A stretch of 64,000 nucleotides of DNA from positions 1,054,001 through 1,118,000 of the forward strand of contig NZ_PCOC01000001.1 in assembly GCF_002975205.1 (NCBI RefSeq), in the 5' to 3' direction. A program made the position numbers and the translations under genes. Source of the stretch: Ochrobactrum vermis. GTDB taxonomy: Bacteria > Pseudomonadota > Alphaproteobacteria > Rhizobiales > Rhizobiaceae. Below the pieces are notes generated by a model, which made no database searches, was not told the DNA's origin, and saw only the letters and a program-made list of their open reading frames with translations. Positions within the stretch are counted from its first letter, which is position 1; the number at the start of each line of letters is the position of its first letter. This document shows, piece after piece, positions 44,706 to 53,876 of this stretch.

Positions 44706-45971
44706 TCAGATCACGTGTTCTGCGGGCGGGTTCTGCACCCTGAACAACCGACCGCGTTCAGCTATCAGCACACAGCCAAGGGCGACAAATCCCAGTACGC
44801 AATAGCCCGTTGCGACCGGCGTGGTTGTGCCATCAAACGCCTGGCCGATGAGAGCACCCAATGCCGCGCCGATCACGGTTTGGGCAAAGCCCAGAACGGA
44901 GGAGGCCGTTCCGGCAACCTCGCCGAGCGGCTCCATAGCCAGCGCATTGAAATTGGCGGTCACGAGGCTGAACGAGAACATGATGGTCATGTAGATCGCC
45001 ATCAGGATCGGGAAGGGAACCGGGCCTTCCATCGTGGCTGACAGAACCATCCACAAAAGGCTGAACCCGGTGAAAACCAGCAGCATGGTCTGGGAAATTC
45101 TCCGCATACCGTAGCGGCCAACCAGGCGCGAGTTCATGAATGAGGCAAGCGCCAGCGTCATGGCGACTGCGGCGAAAGCCAATGGGAACAAGGCGCCGAG
45201 CTTGTAGATATCGACGAAGATCTGCTGCGCCGAATTGATGTAGCCGAACAACGCACCAAGGATGAACGATGTGCCCAGCATGTAAAACAGGGCGACGCGG
45301 TTCGAAAGGACGATTCCGAATCCACCGATCACGCTCTTTACGGTCAATGGACGCCGATTGGATGCGGGCAGGGTTTCTGGCAACCGAAAGAAGGCCCAGA
45401 TACCGACGGCAAGTGCCATGATGGCCATAGACAGGAAGATCAGGTGCCATTCGCCGAAAAGCATGATGAGCTGGCCAGTTGCAGGTGCAACGACAGGCAG
45501 GATCATGAAAACCATCATGACGAGCGACATGACCTCGGCCATCTGACGACCGGCGAACTTGTCGCGAACGACAGATACGGCGATCACGCGCGTGGCGGCG
45601 GCGCCAAGCCCCTGCAACACGCGCAAGATGATAAGCGTGGTGAAGTCGGTGACAATGGCCGATCCCAGAGCGGCCAGAATGTAAATGACGAGCCCGCCGA
45701 ACAGAGGCAGCCTACGACCGAAGCGGTCGCTTAATGGTCCATATATCAGCTGAGAAACGCCAAAGCCAAGCAGGTAGGCTGTTATGACGAACTGGACGTG
45801 ATTTTCGGACTGCACGCCAAGACTTGCACCGATCTGCGGCAAGCCGGGCAGCATGATATCGACCGCCAGCGCATTGATGGCCATGATCGCTGCAATGAGC
45901 GCGATGAATTCGCCACGCCCGCGCATGGAGGCCTTCTGGTCCGGCGAACCGTTCTTGATGTCGAGCGGCAT
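44706..45971 (-). CDS. MFS drug exporter, Bcr/CflA type
   Basis: This 421-residue protein has 12 predicted membrane helices. The proton-antiporter motif A is seen in IYGPLSDRFGRRLPLFGG, and motif C-like glycine/proline helices in MMVFMILPVVAPATGQ. The start AINALAVDIMLPGLPQIGASLGV is typical of Bcr/CflA exporters, which expel bicyclomycin, chloramphenicol or other small molecules. The frame is open 15 codons upstream; ATG 45971 with AAGGA about 10 bases before is the better start. The substrate is unknown. Confidence 0.9.
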   Translation of the reverse strand: MPLDIKNGSPDQKASMRGRGEFIALIAAIMAINALAVDIMLPGLPQIGASLGVQSENHVQFVITAYLLGFGVSQLIYGPLSDRFGRRLPLFGGLVIYILAALGSAIVTDFTTLIILRVLQGLGAAATRVIAVSVVRDKFAGRQMAEVMSLVMMVFMILPVVAPATGQLIMLFGEWHLIFLSMAIMALAVGIWAFFRLPETLPASNRRPLTVKSVIGGFGIVLSNRVALFYMLGTSFILGALFGYINSAQQIFVDIYKLGALFPLAFAAVAMTLALASFMNSRLVGRYGMRRISQTMLLVFTGFSLLWMVLSATMEGPVPFPILMAIYMTIMFSFSLVTANFNALAMEPLGEVAGTASSVLGFAQTVIGAALGALIGQAFDGTTTPVATGYCVLGFVALGCVLIAERGRLFRVQNPPAEHVI

Positions 45972-46089
45972 GACTGGCATTCCTTGGCAAAGTGACGCAT
46001 CGCGTCTGAAAGACACGACACGAAAGACAAAATTTAGAAAGCAGAAGCCGACAGATGGAAGTCTGTCGTTGAAGCATCCAGCAAACGCA

Positions 46090-46114
46090 AAAGGCGCCGT
46101 AGAACGGCGCCTTT
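46090..46114. terminator. Terminator hairpin between grxD and the MFS gene
   Basis: AAAGGCGCCG and CGGCGCCTTT form a perfect 10-bp stem with loop TAGAA. It lies downstream of grxD on the minus strand. Confidence 0.8.
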
Positions 46115-46157
46115 GGAAAAAAGGTGAGGCTAAAGCCGTATAACGGGCAATTAATCC

Positions 46158-46490
46158 TCAAGCAGCCTTGGTGGCAATACCCTTATCGGTAAAAAGTGCC
46201 TGTAATTCGTTCGATTGGAACATTTCGCGCACGATATCGCAGCCGCCGACGAATTCACCCTTCACATAGAGCTGAGGAATGGTTGGCCAGCTGGAATATT
46301 CCTTGATGCCCTGACGCAGTTCATCAGAGGACAGGACGTTGACGCCTTTGTAATCCACGCCGAGATAGTCGAGGATCTGGACCACCTGACCGGAGAAACC
46401 GCATTGCGGGAAGCCCGGCGTGCCCTTCAGGAAAAGCACGACGTCGTTGGTCTTCACTTCATTTTCGATGAAATCGTTGATGCCGGTCAT
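46158..46490 (-). CDS. grxD: Monothiol glutaredoxin, Grx4 family
   Basis: This 110-residue protein carries the CGFS active site ([18 protein letters not shown], Cys at about residue 31) and the glutathione/Fe-S binding [19 protein letters not shown]. Such glutaredoxins carry [2Fe-2S] clusters and pair with BolA, which is encoded 240 bp upstream on the same strand. ATG 46490 follows GGAAAGGACCACAA. Confidence 0.96.
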   Translation of the reverse strand: MTGINDFIENEVKTNDVVLFLKGTPGFPQCGFSGQVVQILDYLGVDYKGVNVLSSDELRQGIKEYSSWPTIPQLYVKGEFVGGCDIVREMFQSNELQALFTDKGIATKAA

Positions 46491-46507
46491 TTGTGGTCCT
46501 TTCCAAG

Positions 46508-46550
46508 CATGATCCCGAAAAATTGCCAGACTTTTCGCACAAGATCATGC
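46508..46550 (+). repeat. Intergenic repeat, GCATGATCCCGAAAA type
   Basis: GCATGATCCCGAAAAATTGC pairs with the TTTTCGCACAAGATCATGC end to form a hairpin. It lies between bolA and grxD and belongs to the same family as 26963, 37839 and 54173. Confidence 0.75.
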
Positions 46551-46730
46551 GCTCAACAAACACGCGCCGAAGCAAATTTCGGCGTAAACTGGGAGGTCTT
46601 TCCCAATATAGTCATTTGTATGCTGGTAACCACCCTGTTTGGGCGAAAGCAAGTCAAATGCGCAGAAAATCCGTATCCAGAGGAGCTGCATCTTGCCGCA
46701 GCAGGATCGGCTCCCCGAAACGGCCTTCCG

Positions 46731-46964
46731 TTATTCCGGTACGCTGGTCTGCAAGGCGAGTGCGTGAAGCACGCCGCCCATGTTACCCTTCAGCGCATCA
46801 TAGACCATCTGGTGCTGCTGCACACGGGACTTGCCACGGAAACTTTCCGCGATCACCTCGGCGGCATAATGGTCTCCGTCTCCGGCAAGGTCGCGGATCG
46901 TCACCTTTGCGCCGGGAATGCCTTCGCGTATCAGTTTTTCGATCTCATGAGCGTCCATAGCCAT
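46731..46964 (-). CDS. bolA: BolA-like protein
   Basis: This 77-residue protein has the BolA/IbaG fold: IEKLIREGIPGAKVTIRDLAGDGDHY and the FRGKSRVQQHQMVYDAL helix-turn-helix-like segment with the conserved His. It forms Fe-S bridged heterodimers with monothiol glutaredoxins such as the grxD product next to it. ATG 46964 follows GGGAGATTTTGC. purL lies upstream on the same strand, the usual Rhizobiales order purL-bolA-grxD. Confidence 0.94.
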   Translation of the reverse strand: MAMDAHEIEKLIREGIPGAKVTIRDLAGDGDHYAAEVIAESFRGKSRVQQHQMVYDALKGNMGGVLHALALQTSVPE

Positions 46965-47075
46965 GCAAAATCTCCCGCCGTTTCCGGCATCTTCTTATCG
47001 TTTTATCGAATCGTAACGCACCATCGTGGAACGTCAACAAACATCTGTCTAACGCTTAAATAGCGGACAAGCAAA

Positions 47076-47104
47076 CCGCCCGGACGGGGTTTCCATCCGG
47101 GCGG
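47076..47104 (-). terminator. Terminator-like hairpin downstream of purL
   Basis: CCGCCCGGA and TCCGGGCGG form a 9-bp stem; on the minus strand TTTGCTTG follows, a weak T stretch. It may separate purL from bolA. Confidence 0.6.
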
Positions 47105-47132
47105 CAAAAGGTATCAGCAATGCGAATTCAGG

Positions 47133-49355
47133 TCAGTTATCGCTGACCGGTTCGCCGCTCATGAAGCCTGGGAACCAGCCTTCAAAGGCATTGGTCAGAT
47201 CGACAATGCTGACATCAACAATGCTGCCGATCTTCAGGCGGTCACCGCCAACGGTGCCTAGTACACGGAACGGGACGCCTGCACCTTCGGCGTTAAGCGC
47301 AATGAGCTTTGCCATTTCCGCTGTGGCCGCGACGACATAACGCGCCTGATCTTCACCGAAAAGGACTGCGTGTGGCAGGCCGTCACCAGCATCGAGCTCT
47401 GCGCCCTTGCCGGATTTGATTGCCATTTCCGCGACGGCAATCGCCAGGCCGCCATCTGAAAGGTCATGACAGGCCGTAACCTGACCATTGCGGATGGCGG
47501 AGCGGATGAACTCGCCGTTGCGCTTTTCAAGTGCGAGATCGACCGAAGGGGCAGGGCCATCGGCACGGTCAAACAGATCACGCAGGTAAACCGACTGACC
47601 CAGATGCGTGCCGTCACCGCCAAGCAGAACCAGCGTGTCGCCGTCCTGCATGCCGCCGATCTTGGCCGTCTGCGTCCAATCCGGAATGAGACCGACACCG
47701 GCAATGGTCGGGGTTGGCAGAATGGCCTGACCGTTAGTCTCGTTATAAAGCGAGACATTGCCCGAAACGATCGGGAAGTCGAGCGCGCGGCAGGCTTCGC
47801 CAATGCCTTCGATGGCCTTGACGAGCTGGCCCATGATTTCCGGCTTTTCAGGATTGCCGAAGTTCAGATTGTCGGTCGATGCCAGCGGCTCTGCACCGGT
47901 CGCGGTGATGTTGCGCCAGCATTCGGCGACGGCCTGCTTGCCGCCTTCAAACGGGTCCGCTTCGCAATAGCGTGGCGTCACGTCCGACGAGAAGGCGAGC
48001 GCCTTGGTTTCATGACCTTCAACTCGGATCACACCGGCGTCGCCGCCTGGAACCTGCAGGGAATTGCCCTGAATGAGCGTGTCATACTGTTCATAAACCC
48101 AGCGGCGCGACGAAAGGTCAGGAGAGCCGAGGAGCTTGAGAAGCGCTGCCGAATAATCGTCCACCTGCGGCACATTGCTGGCTGGAAGCGGTGCATGCTT
48201 GCCCGGCTCCATCCATGGGCGATCATATTCCGGTGCTTCGTCGCCCAGATCCTTGATCGGCAGGTTGGCGACTTCTTCGCCCTGATGAATGACTCGGAAG
48301 CGCAGATCATCGGTCGTCTTGCCGACGATAGCGAAATCGAGGCCCCATTTGCGGAAAATGGCCTGTGCTTCAGCTTCTTTTTCGGGCTTCAACACCATGA
48401 GCATGCGCTCCTGGCTTTCCGAAAGCATCATTTCATAGGCCGTCATGTTCACTTCGCGAACCGGAACATGGTCGAGAATGAGTTCAATGCCGAGGTCGCC
48501 CTTGGCGCCCATTTCGACAGCCGAACAGGTGAGACCGGCTGCACCCATATCCTGAATGGCGATGACCGCACCAGAGGCCATCAGCTCAAGACAGGCTTCG
48601 AGCAGGCACTTTTCGGTAAACGGATCGCCGACCTGAACGGTGGGGCGCTTTTCGTCAATCGACTCGTCGAATTCAGCCGATGCCATGGTCGCGCCGCCGA
48701 CGCCGTCGCGGCCCGTCTTGGCACCCAGATAGACAACCGGCAGGCCGACGCCCTTGGCTTCCGACAGGAAGATACCGTCATGCTTGGCAAGACCGGCTGC
48801 AAATGCATTGACGAGGATATTGCCGTTATAGCGCTTGTCGAAATTCACTTCGCCGCCAACGGTCGGCACGCCGAAGGCATTGCCGTAGCCGCCAACGCCG
48901 GACACGACACCCGACACGAGGTGACGGGTCTTCGGATGATCGGGTTCGCCAAAGCGCAGTGCGTTCATCGCCGCAACGGGACGTGCGCCCATGGTGAACA
49001 CGTCGCGCAGAATGCCGCCGACGCCGGTTGCAGCACCCTGATAGGGCTCAATGTAGGACGGGTGGTTGTGGCTTTCCATCTTGAAGACGACGCAATCGCC
49101 ATCGCCAATATCGACCACGCCTGCGTTTTCACCGGGACCCTGAATAACGCGCGGCCCGGTTGTCGGCAGCGTGCGAAGCCATTTCTTGGAGGACTTGTAG
49201 GAGCAGTGCTCGTTCCACATGGCCGAGAAAATCCCAAGCTCCGTGAAGGTGGGCTCGCGTCCGATCAGTTCAAGAATGCGCTGATACTCGTCCGGCTTGA
49301 GGCCGTGGGATTCGATGAGTTCCGGCGTGATGTCGCGCTTATTGGAAATAGTCAT
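47133..49355 (-). CDS. purL: Phosphoribosylformylglycinamidine synthase subunit PurL
   Basis: This 740-residue catalytic subunit (small-type PurL) converts FGAR to FGAM with ATP and ammonia delivered by PurQ, with PurS as bridge. The N-terminal segment [40 protein letters not shown] is diagnostic, as are [12 protein letters not shown] and [21 protein letters not shown]. The start is ATG 49355; the 11-codon upstream extension has no ribosome site. Unlike many relatives it is separated from purQ/purS by 3.8 kb. Confidence 0.97.
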   Translation of the reverse strand: MTISNKRDITPELIESHGLKPDEYQRILELIGREPTFTELGIFSAMWNEHCSYKSSKKWLRTLPTTGPRVIQGPGENAGVVDIGDGDCVVFKMESHNHPSYIEPYQGAATGVGGILRDVFTMGARPVAAMNALRFGEPDHPKTRHLVSGVVSGVGGYGNAFGVPTVGGEVNFDKRYNGNILVNAFAAGLAKHDGIFLSEAKGVGLPVVYLGAKTGRDGVGGATMASAEFDESIDEKRPTVQVGDPFTEKCLLEACLELMASGAVIAIQDMGAAGLTCSAVEMGAKGDLGIELILDHVPVREVNMTAYEMMLSESQERMLMVLKPEKEAEAQAIFRKWGLDFAIVGKTTDDLRFRVIHQGEEVANLPIKDLGDEAPEYDRPWMEPGKHAPLPASNVPQVDDYSAALLKLLGSPDLSSRRWVYEQYDTLIQGNSLQVPGGDAGVIRVEGHETKALAFSSDVTPRYCEADPFEGGKQAVAECWRNITATGAEPLASTDNLNFGNPEKPEIMGQLVKAIEGIGEACRALDFPIVSGNVSLYNETNGQAILPTPTIAGVGLIPDWTQTAKIGGMQDGDTLVLLGGDGTHLGQSVYLRDLFDRADGPAPSVDLALEKRNGEFIRSAIRNGQVTACHDLSDGGLAIAVAEMAIKSGKGAELDAGDGLPHAVLFGEDQARYVVAATAEMAKLIALNAEGAGVPFRVLGTVGGDRLKIGSIVDVSIVDLTNAFEGWFPGFMSGEPVSDN

Positions 49356-49528
49356 GGAAATGGGCAACCCCGTCGCAGGCTGTGGCACCCAAAAACCTTC
49401 CGCCGAAGGCTGGGCATCTAAGGTTTCAAGGGGCCTCTTTAACCTAACTCTGTTGGAAGCGCGACAGGAAAATACCGCTTTCCCGGCCTCAATCGTATAT
49501 CAATCACGATAAATCGAAACCAACTCTG

Positions 49529-50935
49529 TCAGACACTGCCTTCATATCCCGCCTGTTCGTTTTCAAGCAGTCGCCGCAGGGTCAAAAATCCGTTCTCGAC
49601 CACTTCGCGATCGGCCGGTGAGGAGAAGGCGACGCGAACCCGATGATAGACCTGTTCCACGCGGCCCGCTTTGAACTCGTCCTCGTCATCGATCAAAATG
49701 CCGCTTTCATAGGCCGCAGCCTTGAAGGTTCCCGAAAGCCATGGTTCCGGCAAACCCATCCAGAGAAACGGGATGGTGGGCTTGGAAACAAAATCGAAAC
49801 CGCTGAAGACTTTACGGGCCATTTCCTCACGCACGACGGTTTCTGCACGGCATTTGCCATGAATGGCGTCGGCCTCGCCGGACAACACAAGCTGGGCACC
49901 GGTTTCGGCAAGCAGGAATGCTGCGCCACCTGTTACCATCTTATGCGTGACCTTCACACGTTGAGCGCAATGCGCAGGGCAAGCGACCCAGCCGCTGCGT
50001 ATCCCTGCCGCAACGGCCTTGGACAGGCCGGAGACGACGAATGTGCGTTCAGGTGCAAAACTTGCCAATGGCGGTATCTGGCTGTCGCACATGACGCCGT
50101 AGATATCGTCTTCGATAAGCCAGACATTGTAACGCCGGGCGATGTCGGCAATGGCGCGACGGCGCTCTTCGGGCATGACCGAAAGCGTTGGATTGTGCAG
50201 TGTCGGCATCAGGAAGGCGAGGGTCGGATGCTGCTGGCGACAGGCCCGTTCGAATTCTTCCGGGATCAGCCCATACTCATCCAGACCTGCCTGAATCGTG
50301 CGTCGACCGAGAAGCCGCACGGAACGGCTGATCTGCGCATAAGTCAGATTTTCGAACAGGATGCGATCGCCCGGATTCGTGAAGGCCGTTATGATGGCAA
50401 TGCTCGCAGCCTGCGCGCCATTGGTGACGACAATACTGTCGAGGTCCGGGCGCCAATCCGCTCGCGAAAGCCATTTTTGCCCGGCCTCCAGCCAGTGCTG
50501 CGGAAAATAACGCGAATAGCTCGCGATATCCTGCGGGAAATCCCGGTGAATGTCGGAGTTGATCCTGGCGAGAACTTCATGCTGGCCGACATCGGGTGCT
50601 GCCGTCGTATCGAAACGTATTTTCCCTGAAGGGATATCAGCGGGCTTTGTGCCGGCGATACCGGAGGCGACCAGTGCATTATCCGCAGGCTCCTCTCCCA
50701 GCACATAGGTTCCCCGGCCGACTTCGCCCGTAACGAGGCCACGTTCATGGGCGAGGGCATAGGCGCGACCGATTGTGCCGATTGTCACCTTCAGGTCGAA
50801 TGCCAGATTGCGCTGCGGGGGGAGTTTGCTTCCCGTTGGCAATCCGCCATTCCCGATAGCCTCTTCGATAGCATCGGCAAGCTGAAGGTAAAACGGACCG
50901 GATTTACCGGTAAGGTCTGGAATCCAATTTGTCAT
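49529..50935 (-). CDS. MocR-type regulator (GntR wHTH fused to aminotransferase fold)
   Basis: This 468-residue protein has an N-terminal GntR winged helix (FYLQLADAIEEAIGNGGLPTGSKLPPQRNLA, residues about 15-45) and a C-terminal PLP-dependent aminotransferase-like domain with the PLP Lys in VVSGLSKAVAAGIRSGW. MocR proteins sense PLP adducts or amino compounds and regulate neighbouring genes. ATG 50935 has no Shine-Dalgarno; the predicted promoter leaves almost no leader. It is divergent to a DUF1127 gene, a likely target. Confidence 0.93.
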   Translation of the reverse strand: MTNWIPDLTGKSGPFYLQLADAIEEAIGNGGLPTGSKLPPQRNLAFDLKVTIGTIGRAYALAHERGLVTGEVGRGTYVLGEEPADNALVASGIAGTKPADIPSGKIRFDTTAAPDVGQHEVLARINSDIHRDFPQDIASYSRYFPQHWLEAGQKWLSRADWRPDLDSIVVTNGAQAASIAIITAFTNPGDRILFENLTYAQISRSVRLLGRRTIQAGLDEYGLIPEEFERACRQQHPTLAFLMPTLHNPTLSVMPEERRRAIADIARRYNVWLIEDDIYGVMCDSQIPPLASFAPERTFVVSGLSKAVAAGIRSGWVACPAHCAQRVKVTHKMVTGGAAFLLAETGAQLVLSGEADAIHGKCRAETVVREEMARKVFSGFDFVSKPTIPFLWMGLPEPWLSGTFKAAAYESGILIDDEDEFKAGRVEQVYHRVRVAFSSPADREVVENGFLTLRRLLENEQAGYEGSV

Positions 50936-50943
50936 GGTGACAA

Positions 50944-50986
50944 CTTATAAATTGTACCTATTGCTAAGTCAATTATAGAGTCAATT
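50944..50986 (-). promoter_or_regulatory. mocR promoter with tandem AATTGACT repeats
   Basis: Minus-strand TTGACT (50972-50967) and TATAAG (50949-50944) are exactly 17 bases apart, and the transcript would begin about two bases before the mocR ATG. AATTGACT occurs twice in direct repeat, 12 bp apart (50974-50967 and 50986-50979), a plausible MocR autoregulatory site. Confidence 0.6.
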
Positions 50987-51093
50987 CGTCGCTGCTTGGT
51001 GACGCTATACCTGTCCGGGCAGTTGTGTCGGGGCAAATCGACGGTTTTCCCCAGCTCCCAACTGGCCCAGCCGACAATGAATGGACCGAACCA

Positions 51094-51381
51094 ATGTTCT
51101 ACTTTAGACCGCAGACCGAGACAATAGATACAATTCTTCCTGTGCCCGTGGCGGATAGCATCACGGACTTGCCAAAAGCATTGCAGGTCAATCTGACAGC
51201 GGCTTCTCAACCGACGGTCGGATATGTACGGCGCGTTCTGGATTGGATGTCTTATCGAATGATGTTGCGACGCAGCCGGATCGCCTTGGGTGAACTGACA
51301 GACGATCAGTTGCGCGACATCGGACTGCAGCGCGAAGAAGCAGAGCGTGAAGCGCGCAAAGTGCGTTTTCACTTGCGTTAG
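51094..51381 (+). CDS. DUF1127 domain protein
   Basis: This 95-residue protein has the DUF1127 (YjiS-like) motif at the C-terminus: MMLRRSRIALGELTDDQLRDIGLQREEAEREARK, a basic amphipathic helix pair. The N-terminal half is unconserved. DUF1127 proteins are small, often RNA- or regulator-interacting, and linked to stress, phosphate or carbon metabolism. The open frame extends to GTG 51025; ATG 51094 is preferred, but neither has a strong ribosome site. It is divergent from mocR. Confidence 0.85.
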   Translation: MFYFRPQTETIDTILPVPVADSITDLPKALQVNLTAASQPTVGYVRRVLDWMSYRMMLRRSRIALGELTDDQLRDIGLQREEAEREARKVRFHLR

Positions 51382-51532
51382 AGCATGCCTCCCAAAAGTG
51401 GGAACCGTCTTCGCGAGGAAATCAGTTCACTGGACTGATTTCTGATCCCGCTACGATGGGATAAAGACATGCGTAAAAAAGTTTGAACCATGTCGCGGAA
51501 AATTGACTTCCACTTTTCCGCGACATGCTCTG
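51381..51532. repeat. Large intergenic repeat with perfect hairpin
   Basis: It starts AGAGCATGCCTCCCAAAAG and ends GACATGCTCT, with outer ends complementary. Inside, CATGTCGCGGAAAA (51489-51502) and TTTTCCGCGACATG (51515-51528) form a perfect 14-bp stem. TCAGTTCACTGGACTGATTT is another small dyad. It fills the gap between DUF1127 and the lipoprotein gene. Confidence 0.75.
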
Positions 51533-51535
51533 GTT

Positions 51536-51937
51536 TTACTGGCAGCCGCTCTGGCCCGAAGCCCAGCGGTTAACGTCGGCGGCGATCCGACCGCCATGGC
51601 TTTCCTGCATCATGGGTCCGAAGGCCTCGACGCGTGCCGGATTGCCCTGAGCGTGCACGACGAGCAGCGGACGTGATGCCGGATTACGGGCAGGAACGAC
51701 CAGAATGCGCGGACGTCCGGTAAAGGAATTCAGTTCCGGCGCAAGCGTATAGCCACGGAAATCCTTGTCCTTTGATTTGAACCAGCAGCTATTTGCTGCC
51801 AGCGCGATGCGCTCCATGGTTGGAAGCGCCGCCTTGCTGGCGTCGACGGTGATGGGCCCCGTGGGCTTGCTGGACGTGCAGGCTGCAAGCAATGCAATGG
51901 CCGGGAGGGCCAGAAGAGCGAAAGTCTTGGTCTTCAA
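51536..51937 (-). CDS. Hypothetical lipoprotein, TTG start
   Basis: This 133-residue protein has a signal peptide with lipobox LLAAC (Cys about residue 20), so it is a lipid-anchored envelope protein. The mature part includes ERIALAANSCWFKSKDKDFRGY and ends ASGQSGCQ; two Cys could form a disulfide. I do not recognise the family. The start codon is TTG at 51937 with GGAG about 8 bases upstream, as no ATG precedes the signal. It stands alone among repeats. Confidence 0.8.
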   Translation of the reverse strand: MKTKTFALLALPAIALLAACTSSKPTGPITVDASKAALPTMERIALAANSCWFKSKDKDFRGYTLAPELNSFTGRPRILVVPARNPASRPLLVVHAQGNPARVEAFGPMMQESHGGRIAADVNRWASGQSGCQ

Positions 51938-52000
51938 GGAGGGGCTCCGATAGTGCGTGCCTTCAAAAAGATACGCATGAGGTGGGAATAAGCAGTCTCA

Positions 52001-52102
52001 GGCTACAGCATCGGCCCAACAATCGGAATCGGTTTTGGGGGCCGATGTGCAGATTCAGTAAGTTAGAGCGACCTTCATGCATCCAGATGGTCGCAAGGCG
52101 CT
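52001..52102 (+). repeat. Intergenic repeat, GGCTACAGC...TCGGCCC type
   Basis: GGCTACAGCATCGGCCCAAC and the AATCGGAATCGGTTTTGGGG part match 34221-34320 and 52941-53041. It ends with the TTAGAGCG...ATCCAGATGGTCGCAAGGCGCTC segment and runs straight into the next palindrome. Confidence 0.75.
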
Positions 52103-52180
52103 CTAGTGGATTTTGCGAGCTTGACGTTTGAAGCGCGATCTATGTCAGACCGGTATCGAACGTCAAATTCAATCCGCTAG
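52103..52180. repeat. Palindromic repeat, CTAGTGGATT type, second copy
   Basis: CTAGTGGATT, GAGCTTGACGTTTGAA and the GAACGTCAAATTCAATCCGCTAG end match the palindrome at 419-496. Its last bases supply the final codons and stop of the GST gene. Confidence 0.8.
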
Positions 52181-52819
52181 TTGCGGCATGAAAGCTTTCA
52201 GTCCGTCGCTCATCTCGTTCCAGATGCGCTCGAAAACCGGATTCTGCTTTGCCTTGGCTGCATATGCATCGAACTTCGGGAACGCGTCCAGCAGATCGGC
52301 TTTGCCCGAGAGCTTCTTCAAGGGTTCCATGAGATAACGCACCGGCAGGAGCCAGCAATCTGCAAGGGTCGGTTCGTTACCGGCGGCATAGGCTTTGTCC
52401 GACAGGCGGCCTTCAACGACCTTGAGGCCGGTGTGCATCTTGTCGAAAAGGCGTTCGATGCTTGCATTGTCACGTTCGGGCTTGCTCAGCAGGATGAAAA
52501 GCTTCATCGCGGGTCCAAGCACGTCCAGTTCCGTCACACGAGCCAGCAGGCGAATGAGCGCCCGCTCACGAGGCGAGCCGGGCAGCAAAGGTGTCTCCGA
52601 AAAGTGATCTTCAAGGTACTCAGCGATTACCGCAGCCTCGAAGAGCGTTTCGCCGGAGCTGGTAATCAGCACCGGTACGCGCCGGAGCGGTGTGATATTG
52701 CCGAAATCGGCCGGAAACGGGTAGGGCATGGTCATCGGCTTGAAAGGCAGGTCCTTCAGGTAAAGAACTCCGCGTACAAAGGCCGAGTAAGGGGAAAGAG
52801 GTCTGGAATAAAGCTGCAT
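52169..52819 (-). CDS. Glutathione S-transferase family protein
   Basis: This 216-residue protein has a thioredoxin-like N-terminal domain (MQLYSRPLSPYSAFVRGVLYLKDLPF, with the RRVPVLI cis-Pro and GETLFEAAVIAEYLED glutathione site) and an all-helical C-terminal domain (EPTLADCWLLPVRYLM). It could conjugate or reduce xenobiotics; the substrate is unknown. The last residues and stop (LAD, TGA) are read from the adjacent palindromic repeat, so the original C-terminus may have been altered by repeat insertion. Confidence 0.9.
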   Translation of the reverse strand: MQLYSRPLSPYSAFVRGVLYLKDLPFKPMTMPYPFPADFGNITPLRRVPVLITSSGETLFEAAVIAEYLEDHFSETPLLPGSPRERALIRLLARVTELDVLGPAMKLFILLSKPERDNASIERLFDKMHTGLKVVEGRLSDKAYAAGNEPTLADCWLLPVRYLMEPLKKLSGKADLLDAFPKFDAYAAKAKQNPVFERIWNEMSDGLKAFMPQLAD

Positions 52820-52940
52820 GAATGAAGTTCCCCTGATTCGTTATCGCTATAATGTGCGAGGCATTTCCAGCAAAAATGTGAACTCTCCTGCTTGGAAAAC
52901 CCATGAAACAAATATGGGTCGATTCCGACGAGTCCTCCAC
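52820..52940. other. Intergenic between GST gene and repeat
   Basis: This is the presumed promoter region for the GST gene on the minus strand; nothing else is recognised. Confidence 0.4.
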
Positions 52941-53041
52941 TGCATCGACCCGAAAATCGGAATCGATTTTCGGAAAGCATGACGCGTCGATTCAATAGAT
53001 TGGAGCACCTTTTGTGCGTCCCTAAGAACGCACGACGCTCC
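52941..53041 (+). repeat. Intergenic repeat, TCGACCCGAAAAT type
   Basis: ATCGACCCGAAAATCGGAAT, ATCGATTTTCGGAAAGCATG and GGAGCACC...GCGTC...GACGCTCC match 34221-34320 and 52001-52102. It contains the same nested hairpins. Confidence 0.75.
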
Positions 53042-53133
53042 AAGCCGGAACCCTCCCGAAGTCAAGCTGCCACGAAATCCGATGCTTTGCCAGTGCAGTT
53101 TTGAAGCTGAGGCGGCGGAGTAGGCGCAATAAA

Positions 53134-53160
53134 AAAGGCGGCTTCAATCGAGCCGCCTTT
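53134..53160 (-). terminator. Terminator of the purC-purS-purQ operon
   Basis: AAAGGCGGCT and AGCCGCCTTT form a 10-bp stem; on the minus strand a T run follows (TTTTTTATT). It lies 22 bp downstream of purQ. Confidence 0.92.
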
Positions 53161-53181
53161 TCCGTTTATCTTTTCGCTATG

Positions 53182-53853
53182 TCAGGCAGCGATGCCCAGT
53201 GCGCCTGCAAAAAGCGCGCGACCGTCGTCACCGCCATGCGCGGCTTCGATCAGATTTTCCGGATGGGGCATCATGCCAAGCACATTGCCACGTGCATTGA
53301 CGATACCGGCAATGTCGTTGACCGATCCGTTGGGGTTGGTACCTTCGGCGTAGCGGAACACAACCTGGCCTTCACCTTCGAGACGCTTCAGCGTTTCGGC
53401 GTCGGCGAAATAGTTGCCGTCATGATGCGCGACCGGGCAGCGGATGATCTGGCCAGGCTTGTAGCCGCGTGTGAACGACGTGTTGGCGTTGGTCACCTCG
53501 AGCTTCACTTCACGGCAGACGAACTTCAGCGAAGCATTGCGCATCAACGCACCCGGCAGAAGCCCGGCTTCGACGAGAATCTGGAAACCGTTGCAGACGC
53601 CCATGACCATGACGCCCTTATCGGCTTTCTCGCGCACGGCCTGCATCACCGGCATACGGGCTGCAATTGCACCACAGCGCAGATAGTCGCCATAGGAAAA
53701 GCCGCCTGGAATCAGGATCAGGTCCACGTCGTCAGGAATGCTCGTATCGGTCTGCCAGACGGTCACGGGCGCCTGACCGGTGATCTTGGTAAGCGCTGCG
53801 ATCATGTCGCGATCGCGATTGAGACCGGGAAGGAGAATGACTGCGGATTTCAT
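53182..53853 (-). CDS. purQ: Phosphoribosylformylglycinamidine synthase subunit PurQ
   Basis: This 223-residue class I glutamine amidotransferase supplies ammonia to PurL. The nucleophile Cys lies in [10 protein letters not shown] and the catalytic His/Glu in [36 protein letters not shown] is diagnostic. The start at ATG 53853 follows AAAGGAAGCAGACGCC. purS lies just upstream (23 bp), purC further up, all on the minus strand. Confidence 0.97.
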   Translation of the reverse strand: MKSAVILLPGLNRDRDMIAALTKITGQAPVTVWQTDTSIPDDVDLILIPGGFSYGDYLRCGAIAARMPVMQAVREKADKGVMVMGVCNGFQILVEAGLLPGALMRNASLKFVCREVKLEVTNANTSFTRGYKPGQIIRCPVAHHDGNYFADAETLKRLEGEGQVVFRYAEGTNPNGSVNDIAGIVNARGNVLGMMPHPENLIEAAHGGDDGRALFAGALGIAA

Positions 53854-53876
53854 GGCGTCTGCTTCCTTTGCTGGGC

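Noticed and set aside
47466..49421. 651-residue plus-strand frame opposite purL
   Set aside because: Very long but fully antisense to purL, with no recognised domain or ribosome site.
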